Assembly (NCBI RefSeq): GCF_030316135.1
Contig: NZ_CP128185.1
Span: 2,356,001-2,420,000, forward strand
Direction of reading: 5' to 3'
DNA from: Aliiglaciecola sp. LCG003
Lineage (GTDB): Bacteria; Pseudomonadota; Gammaproteobacteria; Enterobacterales; Alteromonadaceae
Length of the DNA stretch: 64,000 bases
Shown here: positions 34,633 to 44,029 of the stretch, piece by piece
Layout of the letters: every line of letters begins with the position of its first letter
Numbering within the stretch: the first letter of the stretch is position 1
Notes under the pieces: generated by a model
The model's database searches: none
The model's input: only the letters and a program-made list of their open reading frames with translations
Told to the model about the DNA's origin: nothing
Program-made: the position numbers and the translations under genes

Positions 34633-34656
34633 GTCAACCCAAACTATTGGGTTGAC
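34633..34656 (+). terminator. Hairpin after the small secreted protein gene
   Basis: GTCAACCCAA and TTGGGTTGAC form a perfect 10-bp stem with loop ACTA, 14 bp past the stop. The plus strand continues ATCCGTATTTT, so the T tract is delayed. It may serve both this gene and the convergent hdfR-like gene. Confidence 0.55.
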
Positions 34657-34691
34657 ATCCGTATTTTAAAATTTGTATTGCGATATGCCAT

Positions 34692-35513
34692 TTAACCCGC
34701 TGACTGGCCTTTTTCAACAAAATAATCTTTTACTTCTTTGAGTCCAACAGCATCATTGTTGTTCACGCTGTGCATATATAATGGGACTGAAAGTGCGATT
34801 TCCATTGGCAGTTGTTTTAGTGTTGGATAGTACTGGTTATCCGGCAACAAAGCAAAGCCGCTTTCGGCCTGATTGAGTTGCGACAAACCAATCTGTAATG
34901 AACTGGTTTTCAAACGGGCTTGTTTGCATTGAGGATATTGCTGGAACAGTTGATCGGTTATCTTGTGGCCCCATTCAATATGCACGTAATTATCCCAGCC
35001 CTTATCATCTTGGTGACAGAATAATTTTAAAGGCACTTGGGTTAAGATCACACTTTCTATGTTATCTAATTTAACCGGCTCTGTAGTAAACGCCAGATCC
35101 ATTGTGCGCTCGCTTAACTGTCTTGATAAATTTTCAATATTGGTCAATTCAGTGCGTAAGGATAAATCTGGGAAACTCGCACTTATCTGGGCAAAGGGTT
35201 GCTGCAAAGACGCATGAAAGGCATTGGGAGTGCACGCGCAACATAGAAATTGCACAGACTCCTGATTCAATGCCTTTTTGGCATCTGCCAATTTTGATGA
35301 CAGCTCTTGAGCGTAAGGCACCAATTTTTCCCCCGCAGGGCTCAACTGAATACTATTTCGATTACGAATAAAAAGGCTGGTATTGAAGTACTCTTCTAAT
35401 AATTTAATCCGAGCACTGACCGCAGATTGGGTCAAATAGAGATTATCAGCAGCTTTACCAAAGTGCCGAGTTTGAGCGACTTCTAAAAAAGTCGATAGAA
35501 AACGGATATCCAC
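34692..35513 (-). CDS. LysR-family regulator, HdfR-like
   Basis: A 273-aa LysR-type transcription regulator. The N-terminal winged helix-turn-helix (FLEVAQTRHFGKAADNLYLT, QSAVSARIKLLEE) follows the E. coli HdfR sequence closely. A periplasmic-binding-like effector domain occupies the rest. The GTG at 35513 is preferred because it aligns with the HdfR start (MDxxxLxTFLEV); an ATG at 35525 would add four residues. HdfR represses flhDC in E. coli; whether that target is kept here is unknown. The neighbours give no hint of a regulon. Confidence 0.85.
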   Translation of the reverse strand: MDIRFLSTFLEVAQTRHFGKAADNLYLTQSAVSARIKLLEEYFNTSLFIRNRNSIQLSPAGEKLVPYAQELSSKLADAKKALNQESVQFLCCACTPNAFHASLQQPFAQISASFPDLSLRTELTNIENLSRQLSERTMDLAFTTEPVKLDNIESVILTQVPLKLFCHQDDKGWDNYVHIEWGHKITDQLFQQYPQCKQARLKTSSLQIGLSQLNQAESGFALLPDNQYYPTLKQLPMEIALSVPLYMHSVNNNDAVGLKEVKDYFVEKGQSAG

Positions 35514-35599
35514 AATAACACACACATATAGTTGGGTTACCCGTTTAATACGTGATTTAAAACCTTAAGGCAAGGAAATTACATTTCCAGTTGCTAATT

Positions 35600-35767
35600 T
35601 TAATGAAACTCAGGGTGCCTTTCTCTCGAACGACTGATCCTTTTACTGTCTCGTTTACGTTTGGCAACATCGTTGTACTGCTTGTCTTTACGCGAATTAG
35701 CCGAACCTGATGACAACCAATCTAAATTATCCAAGTCTTCTTTTTCGCGTCTGTAGTCTTTGCTCAT
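35600..35767 (-). CDS. Small highly charged protein, unknown
   Basis: A 55-aa frame: MSKDYRREKEDLDNLDWLSS, then a strongly basic second half (AKRKRDSKRISRSRERHPEFH). The ATG at 35767 has only a weak purine-rich stretch upstream (GTGAAAGAAAA). The composition (an acidic part, then a basic Arg/Lys tail) resembles small ribosome- or nucleic-acid-associated proteins. It lies between hdfR and the thioesterase gene on the same strand. I do not recognise it; coding status rests on its codon pattern and lack of better explanation. Confidence 0.5.
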   Translation of the reverse strand: MSKDYRREKEDLDNLDWLSSGSANSRKDKQYNDVAKRKRDSKRISRSRERHPEFH

Positions 35768-35910
35768 TTTTCTTTCACTCGTTGATAGATGCTTTATCTT
35801 GGCAATTTCCTACCCAACTGTGAAACAAAAAATTTTTATCTTTAAGATGAAATATATTGTATCTCACTGAGTATTGTTGGCATGAACCTTACATCAAAAA
35901 ACCGCCAAGG

Positions 35911-36363
35911 TTAGTCTGGACACTCTGTTCCAGATAAATTGACACTCTTGTTACGTGCACCATCAATCAGTTGCAGTTTAATTTCTTCTGGGATCACAAT
36001 TTTCTCAAATGTCTGGGAGTCAACCATCACATAAACGAGTTCTGCACTAGCAATGTGACGCTGGGTACCTACATCACTTATTTCAATTTTTAGCGAAAAG
36101 GAGGTATTTCCCATATTGCCAACTTCTACCGTTATCTTTAACACATCGTCAAACTTGGCTGAACTGCTCCAGCTAATATTTAGATTAACAACCTGATTAT
36201 CATAGCCTTTTTCAATTAGTTGATGGTATCCACCAATTACAGCACGCATATATTCTGTGGCAGCCAGGTCGGCGTATTCTGCGTAGCGCGCATTAAAGAC
36301 AACTTGCTGAGGATCGCATTCGGCATAGCGCACGCGAATGAACAGTGAAAAAGGGCTTGGCAT
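35911..36363 (-). CDS. 4-hydroxybenzoyl-CoA-type thioesterase
   Basis: A 150-aa hotdog-fold protein with the family opening IRVRYAECDPQQVVFNARYAEYADLA, including the catalytic Asp region. The typical strand VVNLNISWSSSAKFDDVLKITVEV follows. It probably hydrolyses an acyl-CoA; the substrate cannot be inferred. Its start touches the stop of the rhomboid gene at 36363, so they are coupled. Confidence 0.88.
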   Translation of the reverse strand: MPSPFSLFIRVRYAECDPQQVVFNARYAEYADLAATEYMRAVIGGYHQLIEKGYDNQVVNLNISWSSSAKFDDVLKITVEVGNMGNTSFSLKIEISDVGTQRHIASAELVYVMVDSQTFEKIVIPEEIKLQLIDGARNKSVNLSGTECPD

Positions 36364-37088
36364 CAGTGAATATCCTTGTTGCAGTGGTGAGTTCTATGTG
36401 TTGGTTTATGCTCTTTAACGTGAGCCTTTCTAGTGTGGTCTTTATGACTATTTACGTCAACCTGCCAATCATCTCCAATCACAGAGTCGTCGGCATTTTC
36501 GGCTTTCTCCCAGTCATAATGTTTTTCAATTGGTTTGGGATCCAACTTGCGCCATATCAATGCGGCAATACTACCAGCCAATGCGCCAAAAAAGTGATAC
36601 TCAAAAGAAATCCCTGGCTCTCGTGGGAAGATAGTCATGGTCATGCCTCCATACAATAGAAACGCCCCCATCATTAGTGCCACAGAGCTTTTGTCTCGTC
36701 TTAAGATACTTATCACAAATAGATAGAAAAATACCCCATGGGTCAAACCACTGGCCCCAATGTGATATGCATCGCGGGCAAATAACCATACCCCCAATCC
36801 GGAGAACAACCAAATAAACCCCAATACTCGCCATCGAGACTTCGGATAGCCATACATTAAAAACGAGCCCGGAAGTAGCATAGCTAATGTATTATTGAAC
36901 AGGTGTTCGACCGAACCATGGATAACTGGCGCAGTAATAATGCCCAATAGACTACTAAGCCGATGTGGGTAGACACCTAACCAGCTTAAATCGGTATGGG
37001 TAAGCAATTCAAAAGACTTGATGCACCATATCAATCCTACGATCAATGAAGTAAATACAATACTTTGTTTTAAAGTGATTATTTTCAT
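36363..37088 (-). CDS. Rhomboid-family intramembrane serine protease
   Basis: A 241-aa membrane protein with about six transmembrane segments. Rhomboid signatures are HGSVEHLFNNTLAM (helix 2), the catalytic Ser in HIGASGLTHGVFFY and the His in EYHFFGALAGS. It cleaves membrane-protein substrates within the bilayer. The ATG at 37088 is preferred over a TTG at 37115. The cytosolic C-terminus is charged and His-rich. It is distinct from the rhombosortase at about 51 kb. Confidence 0.88.
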   Translation of the reverse strand: MKIITLKQSIVFTSLIVGLIWCIKSFELLTHTDLSWLGVYPHRLSSLLGIITAPVIHGSVEHLFNNTLAMLLPGSFLMYGYPKSRWRVLGFIWLFSGLGVWLFARDAYHIGASGLTHGVFFYLFVISILRRDKSSVALMMGAFLLYGGMTMTIFPREPGISFEYHFFGALAGSIAALIWRKLDPKPIEKHYDWEKAENADDSVIGDDWQVDVNSHKDHTRKAHVKEHKPTHRTHHCNKDIH

Positions 37089-37210
37089 TAAATCTAGATG
37101 AGGCCAATCTTCCAAAACAAAAGGTTAGGCCCAGCAAATCAGTAGTGCATAGGTGGAAGATCCCATTGATATTCCTCAAGTGTGCCAATGGGAGGGGAAT
37201 TGTACTAAGC

Positions 37211-37244
37211 AAATTTAAAGGGGCCGAGTAAGCTTGACCCCTTT
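37211..37244 (-). terminator. Hairpin after the molybdenum hydroxylase gene
   Basis: AAAGGGG (37217-37223) and CCCCTTT (37238-37244) pair around a 14-nt loop, 7 bp past the stop at 37251. On the minus strand TTTAAATTT follows. A moderate intrinsic terminator for the operon that starts near 41.7 kb or further upstream. Confidence 0.5.
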
Positions 37245-37250
37245 GAGCAG

Positions 37251-39494
37251 TTAGACTGACAAATGTTTCGATACGGGTAAATCTCTGATCCGTTTACCAC
37301 TGGCATGAAAAATAGCATTAGCCAGACTTGCTGCAACAGGTGGCGTGCCCGGCTCTCCTACACCTCCTGGAGGGGCGTCCGACTCAATAATATAAGTTTC
37401 AATTTTGGGGCATTGATGCATCCGCAGCACTTGGTAGTCGTGATAGTTAGACTGTTCCACTGCGCCATCCTTAATGGATATTTCGCCAAGAAGGGCTAAG
37501 GATAAACCAAAAATCATTGAACCTTCTTGCTGAGAACGGACCCGATCAGGATTAACCACAGTGCCAGCATCTATGGCAGAATGCATTTCCAGAACTTTGA
37601 CAGTATTGTTAATCACACGGACTTTGGTAGCCACGGCCACGTAACTCACAAAACTTCTTTGCGCACTAATCCCCCAAGCCTCATTTTCCGCACAGGGCTG
37701 TTCCGCTGCCGATTTTTCTACAACCAAATCTAGTACTCGTTTAATTCGCCCGATATCTATTGGAAAGACATCCAAAGGTTCACCATAATTTTGATAGTCA
37801 AATCCCTGGGTTTTAGGGTCGACCAATCGGTTAGTGCCCAACAATTGGTGCCACATTTTTCGGGTGGTCTGACCGGTCTCTACGGCTAATTCATCCACAA
37901 ATGAACCTTGCGCAAAAGCATGATGGATATTACTAACCGAGCGCATCCAACCGATTCTAATGTGTCCAGTTGCCTTATGAGTCTCACAGGACAGATCTTT
38001 TACTGCAAAAGGCATATCACCGAATCCCAGCGATAATTCACCTGTATCCGCTTCATCAGTAGTAGCATTAAAGGTCCAACTAATACTCGGAAATGCGGTG
38101 CGTTGTACCCAACTAATCAGTTGTTTATCTTGGTCAAAACCTGCCTGAAAATGTTGCGCACTAATGGCATGATAGTAGCCATGCTGAATATCATCTTCGC
38201 GGCTCCACACTACCTTAACTGGCTTGCCCATTTGTTTTGATAATAATGCGGCTTCTACTGAAAAGTCAGGCTTGGATTTCCTGCCAAAGCCGCCGCCCAA
38301 AAAAGTCACATTTACTTTAACCTTAGATTTTTCGATGCCCAAAGCTTCCGCTACATTGGCCTGAGTACTTTGCGGTGTTTGTGTACACGCCCAAATCTCA
38401 CACTGATCATGGGTAAATGACGCCGTAGCTGCCGGTGGCTCCATGGGAGCGTGAACTAAGTATGGCATAGAGTAGGTTGCAGAATGGCTTGAAGCAGCTT
38501 GTGCCATGGAATGATAAGCATCGCCAGAATGACGTATCGTCTTGCCCTTACTAACAATGTTTGATTTAAGCTCTGCCAAGAAAATTTCCGAGTTATGTTT
38601 TGCGTTATCACCAAGCTCCCATTGGATGTTGAGAGCTTGACGACCTTGCATCGCCGACCAAGTGTTGCTAGCCAATACCGCCACGCCATTTAACGGGTGA
38701 AATACCACAGGTGAAGGTTGAGTTGGCATTTGATAGGTCGCTACCACACCACTGGTGTTCTCGGCGGCGGCTGCATCAAATGATTTAACCCTTGCCCCAA
38801 CTACCGGCGAACGCTCAATACTTGCATACAACATTCCCTCCAGCTTAATGTCTTGCCCAAACTTAGCCTTGCCAGATACCATTTCAGCCAAATCTACACC
38901 AGCAATCGGCTTTCCGATAAGTTTAAAGTCTTTCGGAGATTTAAAGGTTAAGTCCTTTTTGGCTGACGGAGTCAGTCTAGCTGCTGTCTGGGCTAAATAA
39001 CCAAAACTAACCTTTCGTTGAGAGTCACTATGGTGAATGAAACTATCTTTAGCATACACACTAGCTAGCGGAACCTGCCACAATTGGGCTGCGGCTTGCT
39101 CTAACATCCCCCGTGCCGAAGCTCCCATCTCACGTAAAATGCTATAAAAACGACGAATGGAGCGTGAACCATCGGTATTTTGACTGCCATATTCTTCATT
39201 GGCTAAGCCTTGAATCACACTAACTTTGTCCCACGCAACGCAAAGCTCTTCGGCAACCACTTGTGCTAGCCCTGTGCGGATCCCCTGCCCCATTTCGCTG
39301 CGATGACACACTATGTTAACTGAATTGTCCGTATTGATACTGACGAACAGATTTAATGCTGATGATTCTGCCGGTGGCGTTGCCCAAACAGGCGTGAAAG
39401 TTGGAATGACTCCACCTAAGACTAAACTACTGGCACCTATACCTGATGCTTTCAAAAAGCTTCGACGACTGACATTAGATATGGGAGCACTCAT
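37251..39494 (-). CDS. Molybdopterin-binding hydroxylase large subunit (IorB-like)
   Basis: A 747-aa protein of the xanthine oxidase family, two-subunit isoquinoline 1-oxidoreductase type. A twin-arginine signal ([20 protein letters not shown]) directs export. Molybdopterin-binding stretches include [20 protein letters not shown], and near the C-terminus the catalytic Glu in [13 protein letters not shown]. It should hydroxylate an aldehyde or N-heterocycle with water, passing electrons to the [2Fe-2S] subunit. It overlaps that gene by 4 bp. No FAD-binding subunit is present, so electrons probably go to a cytochrome or another periplasmic carrier. The substrate is not predictable. Confidence 0.9.
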   Translation of the reverse strand: MSAPISNVSRRSFLKASGIGASSLVLGGVIPTFTPVWATPPAESSALNLFVSINTDNSVNIVCHRSEMGQGIRTGLAQVVAEELCVAWDKVSVIQGLANEEYGSQNTDGSRSIRRFYSILREMGASARGMLEQAAAQLWQVPLASVYAKDSFIHHSDSQRKVSFGYLAQTAARLTPSAKKDLTFKSPKDFKLIGKPIAGVDLAEMVSGKAKFGQDIKLEGMLYASIERSPVVGARVKSFDAAAAENTSGVVATYQMPTQPSPVVFHPLNGVAVLASNTWSAMQGRQALNIQWELGDNAKHNSEIFLAELKSNIVSKGKTIRHSGDAYHSMAQAASSHSATYSMPYLVHAPMEPPAATASFTHDQCEIWACTQTPQSTQANVAEALGIEKSKVKVNVTFLGGGFGRKSKPDFSVEAALLSKQMGKPVKVVWSREDDIQHGYYHAISAQHFQAGFDQDKQLISWVQRTAFPSISWTFNATTDEADTGELSLGFGDMPFAVKDLSCETHKATGHIRIGWMRSVSNIHHAFAQGSFVDELAVETGQTTRKMWHQLLGTNRLVDPKTQGFDYQNYGEPLDVFPIDIGRIKRVLDLVVEKSAAEQPCAENEAWGISAQRSFVSYVAVATKVRVINNTVKVLEMHSAIDAGTVVNPDRVRSQQEGSMIFGLSLALLGEISIKDGAVEQSNYHDYQVLRMHQCPKIETYIIESDAPPGGVGEPGTPPVAASLANAIFHASGKRIRDLPVSKHLSV

Positions 39495-39991
39495 GCGTCA
39501 TCTCCCACATTGTTAGCTAAGTCAAATTGAGCTGCAGTTGCCATACTCTTAGAGGCCGCTTTTATGGCAGCTTTGATCCTTGGATAGGTGCCACAGCGGC
39601 AAATATTGCCTTGCATATAATTATCAATATCTTCATCACTAGGCTGAGTATTTTGAGATAATAAGGCAACCGCACTCATGATTTGACCAGATTGGCAATA
39701 ACCACATTGGGGCACGTTATACTCTTTCCAGGCCTGTTGAACAGGATGCTCGTCTAAGCTCGATAAACCTTCAATAGTAGTAACCTCTTTATCTGCGACT
39801 GCAGATATTGGCATTACGCATGAACGCACTGGTTGGCCGTCTATATGTACTGTACAGGCACCACATTGGGCAATACCACAACCATACTTACTGCCGGTCA
39901 GATCGAGCAAATCTCGCAACACCCAAAGAAGTGGCATTTGCGGATCGGCCTCAACTTGTCTGCTCACACCATTTATCGTGAAACGAATCAT
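39491..39991 (-). CDS. [2Fe-2S] subunit of the molybdenum hydroxylase (IorA-like)
   Basis: A 166-aa protein with two iron-sulfur clusters. The plant-ferredoxin type is C-x4-CGAC with a fourth Cys ([21 protein letters not shown]). The C-terminal helical type is [10 protein letters not shown] and [12 protein letters not shown]. It transfers electrons from the molybdenum centre. It has no signal peptide and presumably leaves the cell in complex with the Tat-exported large subunit. The 4-bp overlap with the large-subunit gene supports a stoichiometric pair. Confidence 0.93.
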   Translation of the reverse strand: MIRFTINGVSRQVEADPQMPLLWVLRDLLDLTGSKYGCGIAQCGACTVHIDGQPVRSCVMPISAVADKEVTTIEGLSSLDEHPVQQAWKEYNVPQCGYCQSGQIMSAVALLSQNTQPSDEDIDNYMQGNICRCGTYPRIKAAIKAASKSMATAAQFDLANNVGDDA

Positions 39992-40038
39992 AAATGTTCC
40001 TTACAATTAGCGGGCATCGGAATGTACCAAGTGCCTCA

Positions 40039-40650
40039 TTAGATCTCGGTTAAACTGTTTTTCCAGGCTAGTAAATCCTTTGGCGTATCAATGTCAAACT
40101 GTGCTTCAGGTAAGCTCACTTTTACAACATGCTGAAGATGACTCATGATATACGCTTGCGCACCCTTGTTTTGTGTTGCAGAGAGAGTCATTAATGGCGC
40201 TATATAGTCAAACGGAAAAATCGCCGGCGCACCTAGTATTTTATTATAGTCAGTGGCGATTATTTTTGACGGATTATGTTGCGCAGCATCCACAAGGTTA
40301 GCGAGACTCTTTTCAGTTATGCCTAAATGATCACCCAAACCAATTAACACATGACTTATTATTTCCGTTTGACTCGACTTTTTTAACAGGGCGACTAAGC
40401 CACAGGATAGACTGGCTGTCATGCCCTTATGCCAATCTTCACAAATTACCGCTTCAATGCCTTCAGGCAAATATTCGGCGATTTTAACAGCATCGGCCCC
40501 TAACACGACACAAATCGACGATAATGAACTATTAACATAACAATCCACTACCCGATTGAGTAATGTTCGTCCGTCCACATCATAAAGTTGTTTGAGTTGA
40601 CCAAAACGACTCGCACTGCCAGCGGCAAGTATTACGCAGCCTATTTTCAT
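40039..40650 (-). CDS. MocA-like molybdenum cofactor cytidylyltransferase
   Basis: A 203-aa MobA-like nucleotidyltransferase: CVILAAGSASRFGQLKQLYDVDGRTLL at the start, VVLGADA, GLGDHLGI and FDIDTPKDL at the end. MocA attaches CMP to molybdopterin for enzymes of the xanthine-oxidase family. It is 1 bp from the XdhC-like gene and 47 bp before the [2Fe-2S] subunit gene, fitting dedicated cofactor supply. Confidence 0.85.
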   Translation of the reverse strand: MKIGCVILAAGSASRFGQLKQLYDVDGRTLLNRVVDCYVNSSLSSICVVLGADAVKIAEYLPEGIEAVICEDWHKGMTASLSCGLVALLKKSSQTEIISHVLIGLGDHLGITEKSLANLVDAAQHNPSKIIATDYNKILGAPAIFPFDYIAPLMTLSATQNKGAQAYIMSHLQHVVKVSLPEAQFDIDTPKDLLAWKNSLTEI

Positions 40651-41663
40651 TAGGCGATAATACCGCTAATGCTTTTGCCATCAGCTTGTTCTAATACGCT
40701 GTGAATCTCCGCCAGCATCGATAAAGCAATAGATTCTGGCAGCTCGCCGCCCAAACGTAAGCCGGCTGGATTAGCTAAAGGTAACGGATAGTTTTGTCGC
40801 TGCATATCAGCATATTTAAACACCCTCTCAGTTCTATGCTCCGGCCCTAACACACCAACATAGCGTGACTGACTGCGCAAAGCCAACTGCAAAGCTTTAG
40901 CATCTAAGCCAATGTTGTGGGTCATAATCAATATTGCATCTGTAGTTTCTAACCAGGTTATAGGGGCAGTTTGAGATAATAATTGGTTCATGTCTTGGCG
41001 TATAATTAATGTTGCATCGGCAAAGTACTGCTGGCGTGCATAGCTCACTCGGGGGTCGACCAAAGTTACCTTCCAACCTAGTCTAGCCGCAATCGCAACC
41101 ACCGGCCGTGCGTCAACGCCAGCGCCAAACACCACCAACTGATTAGGCGGCGAGACGACCTGATGAAGATACTTAACCTCATCTCGAATAAATATAGTTG
41201 GCTTGATAGGTTTACGATGGTCGAGCAATAGGCATTGGTTGTCAGGCTCTGTTTCATCCACCTTTTGCACATACTGGCAAAATTGATTGGTCTCTAGGGT
41301 GTTAAGCACAGCATCTAACCCTAGGTAGTGATTCGCCTGCGACACAGGTTGCAATAAAATTTTTACCAAGCCGCCACAGCCAATCCCCAACTGCCAAGCT
41401 AAGTCCTCCTCTTCGCGCATATCATATTGGATAATTCGGTTCTTTCCGTCGTGCCAACATTTACGGGCTTGGAGCATAATGTCAGACTCCAAACAGCCAC
41501 CACTGAGCAAGCCGAAATACTGACCAAGATCATTGATCATCATATAGGCCCCGGTTTTACGATAAGACGAACCTTGGGTTCCTACAATAGTTGTCAGTAC
41601 CCAACGTTGACTATCACGGTTTAGCCACCAGTTTTGTAATATAGCCTGCACATGATTAGACAC
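40650..41663 (-). CDS. XdhC/CoxF-family molybdenum-cofactor insertion factor
   Basis: About 338 aa. It has the N-terminal XdhC domain with VLTTIVGTQGSSYRKTGAYM and SGGCLESD, and a Rossmann-like C-terminal domain (VVFGAGVDARPVVAIA, THNIGLDAKALQLAL, GVLGPEHRTERV). XdhC proteins bind and sulfurate the cofactor and load it into the hydroxylase. A GTG at 41663 is taken as start because it overlaps the RDD gene stop by 8 bp. A GTG at 41651 is possible, and the frame extends upstream to 41708, which would overlap the RDD gene more. Confidence 0.85.
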   Translation of the reverse strand: MSNHVQAILQNWWLNRDSQRWVLTTIVGTQGSSYRKTGAYMMINDLGQYFGLLSGGCLESDIMLQARKCWHDGKNRIIQYDMREEEDLAWQLGIGCGGLVKILLQPVSQANHYLGLDAVLNTLETNQFCQYVQKVDETEPDNQCLLLDHRKPIKPTIFIRDEVKYLHQVVSPPNQLVVFGAGVDARPVVAIAARLGWKVTLVDPRVSYARQQYFADATLIIRQDMNQLLSQTAPITWLETTDAILIMTHNIGLDAKALQLALRSQSRYVGVLGPEHRTERVFKYADMQRQNYPLPLANPAGLRLGGELPESIALSMLAEIHSVLEQADGKSISGIIA

Positions 41664-42846
41664 CAGCAGCACCGCTGTCTTTTCGTTGGACCTCTTTTCC
41701 ACCCACACGTATAACTAAGGTTTCAGCAATTTTGTCTTGAATAGCCTGGCGGTTAGGATCCCAAAATATCTGTAAAAAGCCCATCAAGCCTGTAGCGATC
41801 CCAGCTCCATAACCGCCATAGCGACCAAAACTTTCCCATAAGGTTGGCTCGCTACCATCGAGTTTAATGACTTTGATGCCTAGCAATTTCTTGCCAAAGG
41901 TTTGGCCTTTAAACAATCCCATCACGGCGGTGAAATAAAATGCAGCCCAACCAAAGCCTAGACCCAAATCCGCTATAATACCTTTTGCCCACTTCACCAG
42001 ACTGTAACCCTTTTGTTCTAAGCTACTCACAGATTTATCAATGGGTAGTTCCTCAGCTGGTAGAGGCTTGCCCTGCGGGCTATCCGCTTCACTGACCGAC
42101 TCCAGTGGTAAAACTTGTTCATAATAACCGAGAATAAATTTAGTTAATGCGGCCTGCTCTTGTTTGTCCAGCTGATCTTCAGAGAACTCAACAAATTGAC
42201 TGATTATTTCAGTAGTGGCCTCAGGCTCGAGTCCTATTGCGATGATGTCGTCGACAAATTCTGTGCCTAAAGCTTGCCAACAAGCCAATCTAGAGTCGCA
42301 TTTTCCATCATCTAGATTTTGCTCGAGTTTATTCACTGCCAATAGATATTTACCGCTAAGTAATACCGCAGCAGTGGCTAACTGTGCACTGCCCTGTGTG
42401 ATGTTTGTAGCATTATCGTTTTTTTTGCGACCATCTTGGCTTGAGGGGCTAAAACCTCCTTGCTGGTAAATACCTATTACTCCACCAATAATAAACACCA
42501 CTGCAGCTACCCTTAGCGTTTTGACTGCTTTGGGCTTATTTTTACGTTGTTCTAATCGTTTTGCCCATACCCAAAATAACAGCGCCACAAATATGGCCAA
42601 CACATTACCGGTAAGATCAGATATCAAAGCAACCAAAGCTAAATCAATTAACAGCGCAGTAGCACGCCGAAAAGGTGATGCTAAAGGCGTACCAAACAAA
42701 CTAGGGGATACTTCAAACGCATAAGGAGTAACGACTTCTCTGGTTTCTTTTTGTTGTTGCTTCTTACTTACATGGCGGCTTTGTTCGGAAGAACTAACAT
42801 CTCCCGTTGAAGCGTTTTTTGACACAGACAAATCGGTCGGTTGCAT
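41656..42846 (-). CDS. RDD-family membrane protein
   Basis: A 396-aa protein. A hydrophilic Ser/Gln-rich N-terminus precedes transmembrane segments around residues 65-130 (ALLIDLALVALISDLTG, AVVFIIGGVIGIY). A cytosolic or periplasmic helical region follows, then a C-terminal RDD-like segment (KLLGIKVIKLDGSEPTLWESFGRY). RDD proteins are poorly understood and often linked to transport or ion stress. It lies 4 bp after the VWA gene and overlaps the XdhC-like gene, so it belongs to the molybdoenzyme maturation cluster. Its task there is unknown. Confidence 0.75.
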   Translation of the reverse strand: MQPTDLSVSKNASTGDVSSSEQSRHVSKKQQQKETREVVTPYAFEVSPSLFGTPLASPFRRATALLIDLALVALISDLTGNVLAIFVALLFWVWAKRLEQRKNKPKAVKTLRVAAVVFIIGGVIGIYQQGGFSPSSQDGRKKNDNATNITQGSAQLATAAVLLSGKYLLAVNKLEQNLDDGKCDSRLACWQALGTEFVDDIIAIGLEPEATTEIISQFVEFSEDQLDKQEQAALTKFILGYYEQVLPLESVSEADSPQGKPLPAEELPIDKSVSSLEQKGYSLVKWAKGIIADLGLGFGWAAFYFTAVMGLFKGQTFGKKLLGIKVIKLDGSEPTLWESFGRYGGYGAGIATGLMGFLQIFWDPNRQAIQDKIAETLVIRVGGKEVQRKDSGAAGV

Positions 42847-42850
42847 TAGC

Positions 42851-44029
42851 TTATCTCTTGGTCAGCGCTTTTATGGCGTTTCCTAGACCTTCAATAGTCA
42901 AGGGAAACATTTTGTTATTCATAATGTCTTTCATAATTTGAATCGATGCATAGTAGTTCCAGTATTGGTCCATCTGCGGATTCAACCAAATTGCATGATC
43001 AAAATGATCTAACAAACGCTTCATCCACACTGCACCAGGCTCTTCATTCCAATGTTCCACACTGCCACCAGGATAAGTTATTTCATAAGGACCCATAGTG
43101 GCGTCCCCAACAAATATCAATTTATAATCCCCACCATATTTATGAATGATGTCAAAAATTGAGATGACTTCTTGGTCTCTGCGCTGATTGTCTTTCCAGA
43201 CCCCTTCGTAGACACAATTGTGAAAATAAAAGTACTCCAGATGTTTAAACTCTGTATGCACGGCAGAAAATAGCTCTTCGCAGGAGCGTATATGCGCGTC
43301 CATCGAGCCACCCACATCGAAAAACATCAGCACTTTAATCGCATTGTGGCGCTCGGGCACCATGTGAATATCAAGCCAACCTGCATTTTTCGCAGTTTTG
43401 CCAATGGTAGTAGGTAAATCTAACTCCTCACTGGCACCGGTGCGCGCAAATTGGCGTAACTTACGCAGCGCTAGTTTAATATTGCGGGTACCGAGTTCAA
43501 CGTCTGTCGCTAGATTTTTAAATTCACGCTTATCCCAGACCTTAACCGCTGAAAACTGCCCGTTGCCCGGCTGTCCAATCCGTATTCCTTCTGGATTAAA
43601 TCCATGGGCACCAAATGGTGAAGTCCCGCCGGTACCAATCCATTTATTACCGCCTTGATGGCGTTTCTGCTGTTCTTCCAAACGTTTTTTCAAGGTCTCC
43701 ATTAGCTTATCTAACCCGCCCATGGCCTCAATTTCAGCCTTTTCCTGCTCACTGAAATTTCGCTCTAATTGTTTGCGTAACCATTCCTCGGGGATATCTT
43801 TACCGAACAAATCAATCGATTGGACACCTTCAAAATAATCCGCAAAGGCCCGATCGAATTTATCAAAGTGACTTTCATCTTTGACCAGACATAAGCGAGA
43901 CAGATAATAAAACCCCTCGGTGTCGGCAAAAATCACGCCTTGCTGCAGGGCACTAAGTAAATCCAGCAACTCTCTAAGTGTCGCCGGTACTTTATATTCA
44001 CGCAGTTTAAAGAAGAAATCGACTAACAT
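42851..44029 (-). CDS. VWA-domain protein, CoxE-like
   Basis: A 392-aa protein. The C-terminal half is a von Willebrand A domain with a metal-site variant, MFFDVGGSMDAHI, where the usual DxSxS reads DVGGS. The N-terminal half has the FFFKLREYKVPATLRELLDLL opening seen in CoxE relatives. CoxE works with the AAA+ protein CoxD in maturing the active site of carbon monoxide dehydrogenase, a related molybdenum enzyme. It touches the MoxR gene (shared base at 44029). A chaperone pair for the downstream hydroxylase is inferred. Confidence 0.82.
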   Translation of the reverse strand: MLVDFFFKLREYKVPATLRELLDLLSALQQGVIFADTEGFYYLSRLCLVKDESHFDKFDRAFADYFEGVQSIDLFGKDIPEEWLRKQLERNFSEQEKAEIEAMGGLDKLMETLKKRLEEQQKRHQGGNKWIGTGGTSPFGAHGFNPEGIRIGQPGNGQFSAVKVWDKREFKNLATDVELGTRNIKLALRKLRQFARTGASEELDLPTTIGKTAKNAGWLDIHMVPERHNAIKVLMFFDVGGSMDAHIRSCEELFSAVHTEFKHLEYFYFHNCVYEGVWKDNQRRDQEVISIFDIIHKYGGDYKLIFVGDATMGPYEITYPGGSVEHWNEEPGAVWMKRLLDHFDHAIWLNPQMDQYWNYYASIQIMKDIMNNKMFPLTIEGLGNAIKALTKR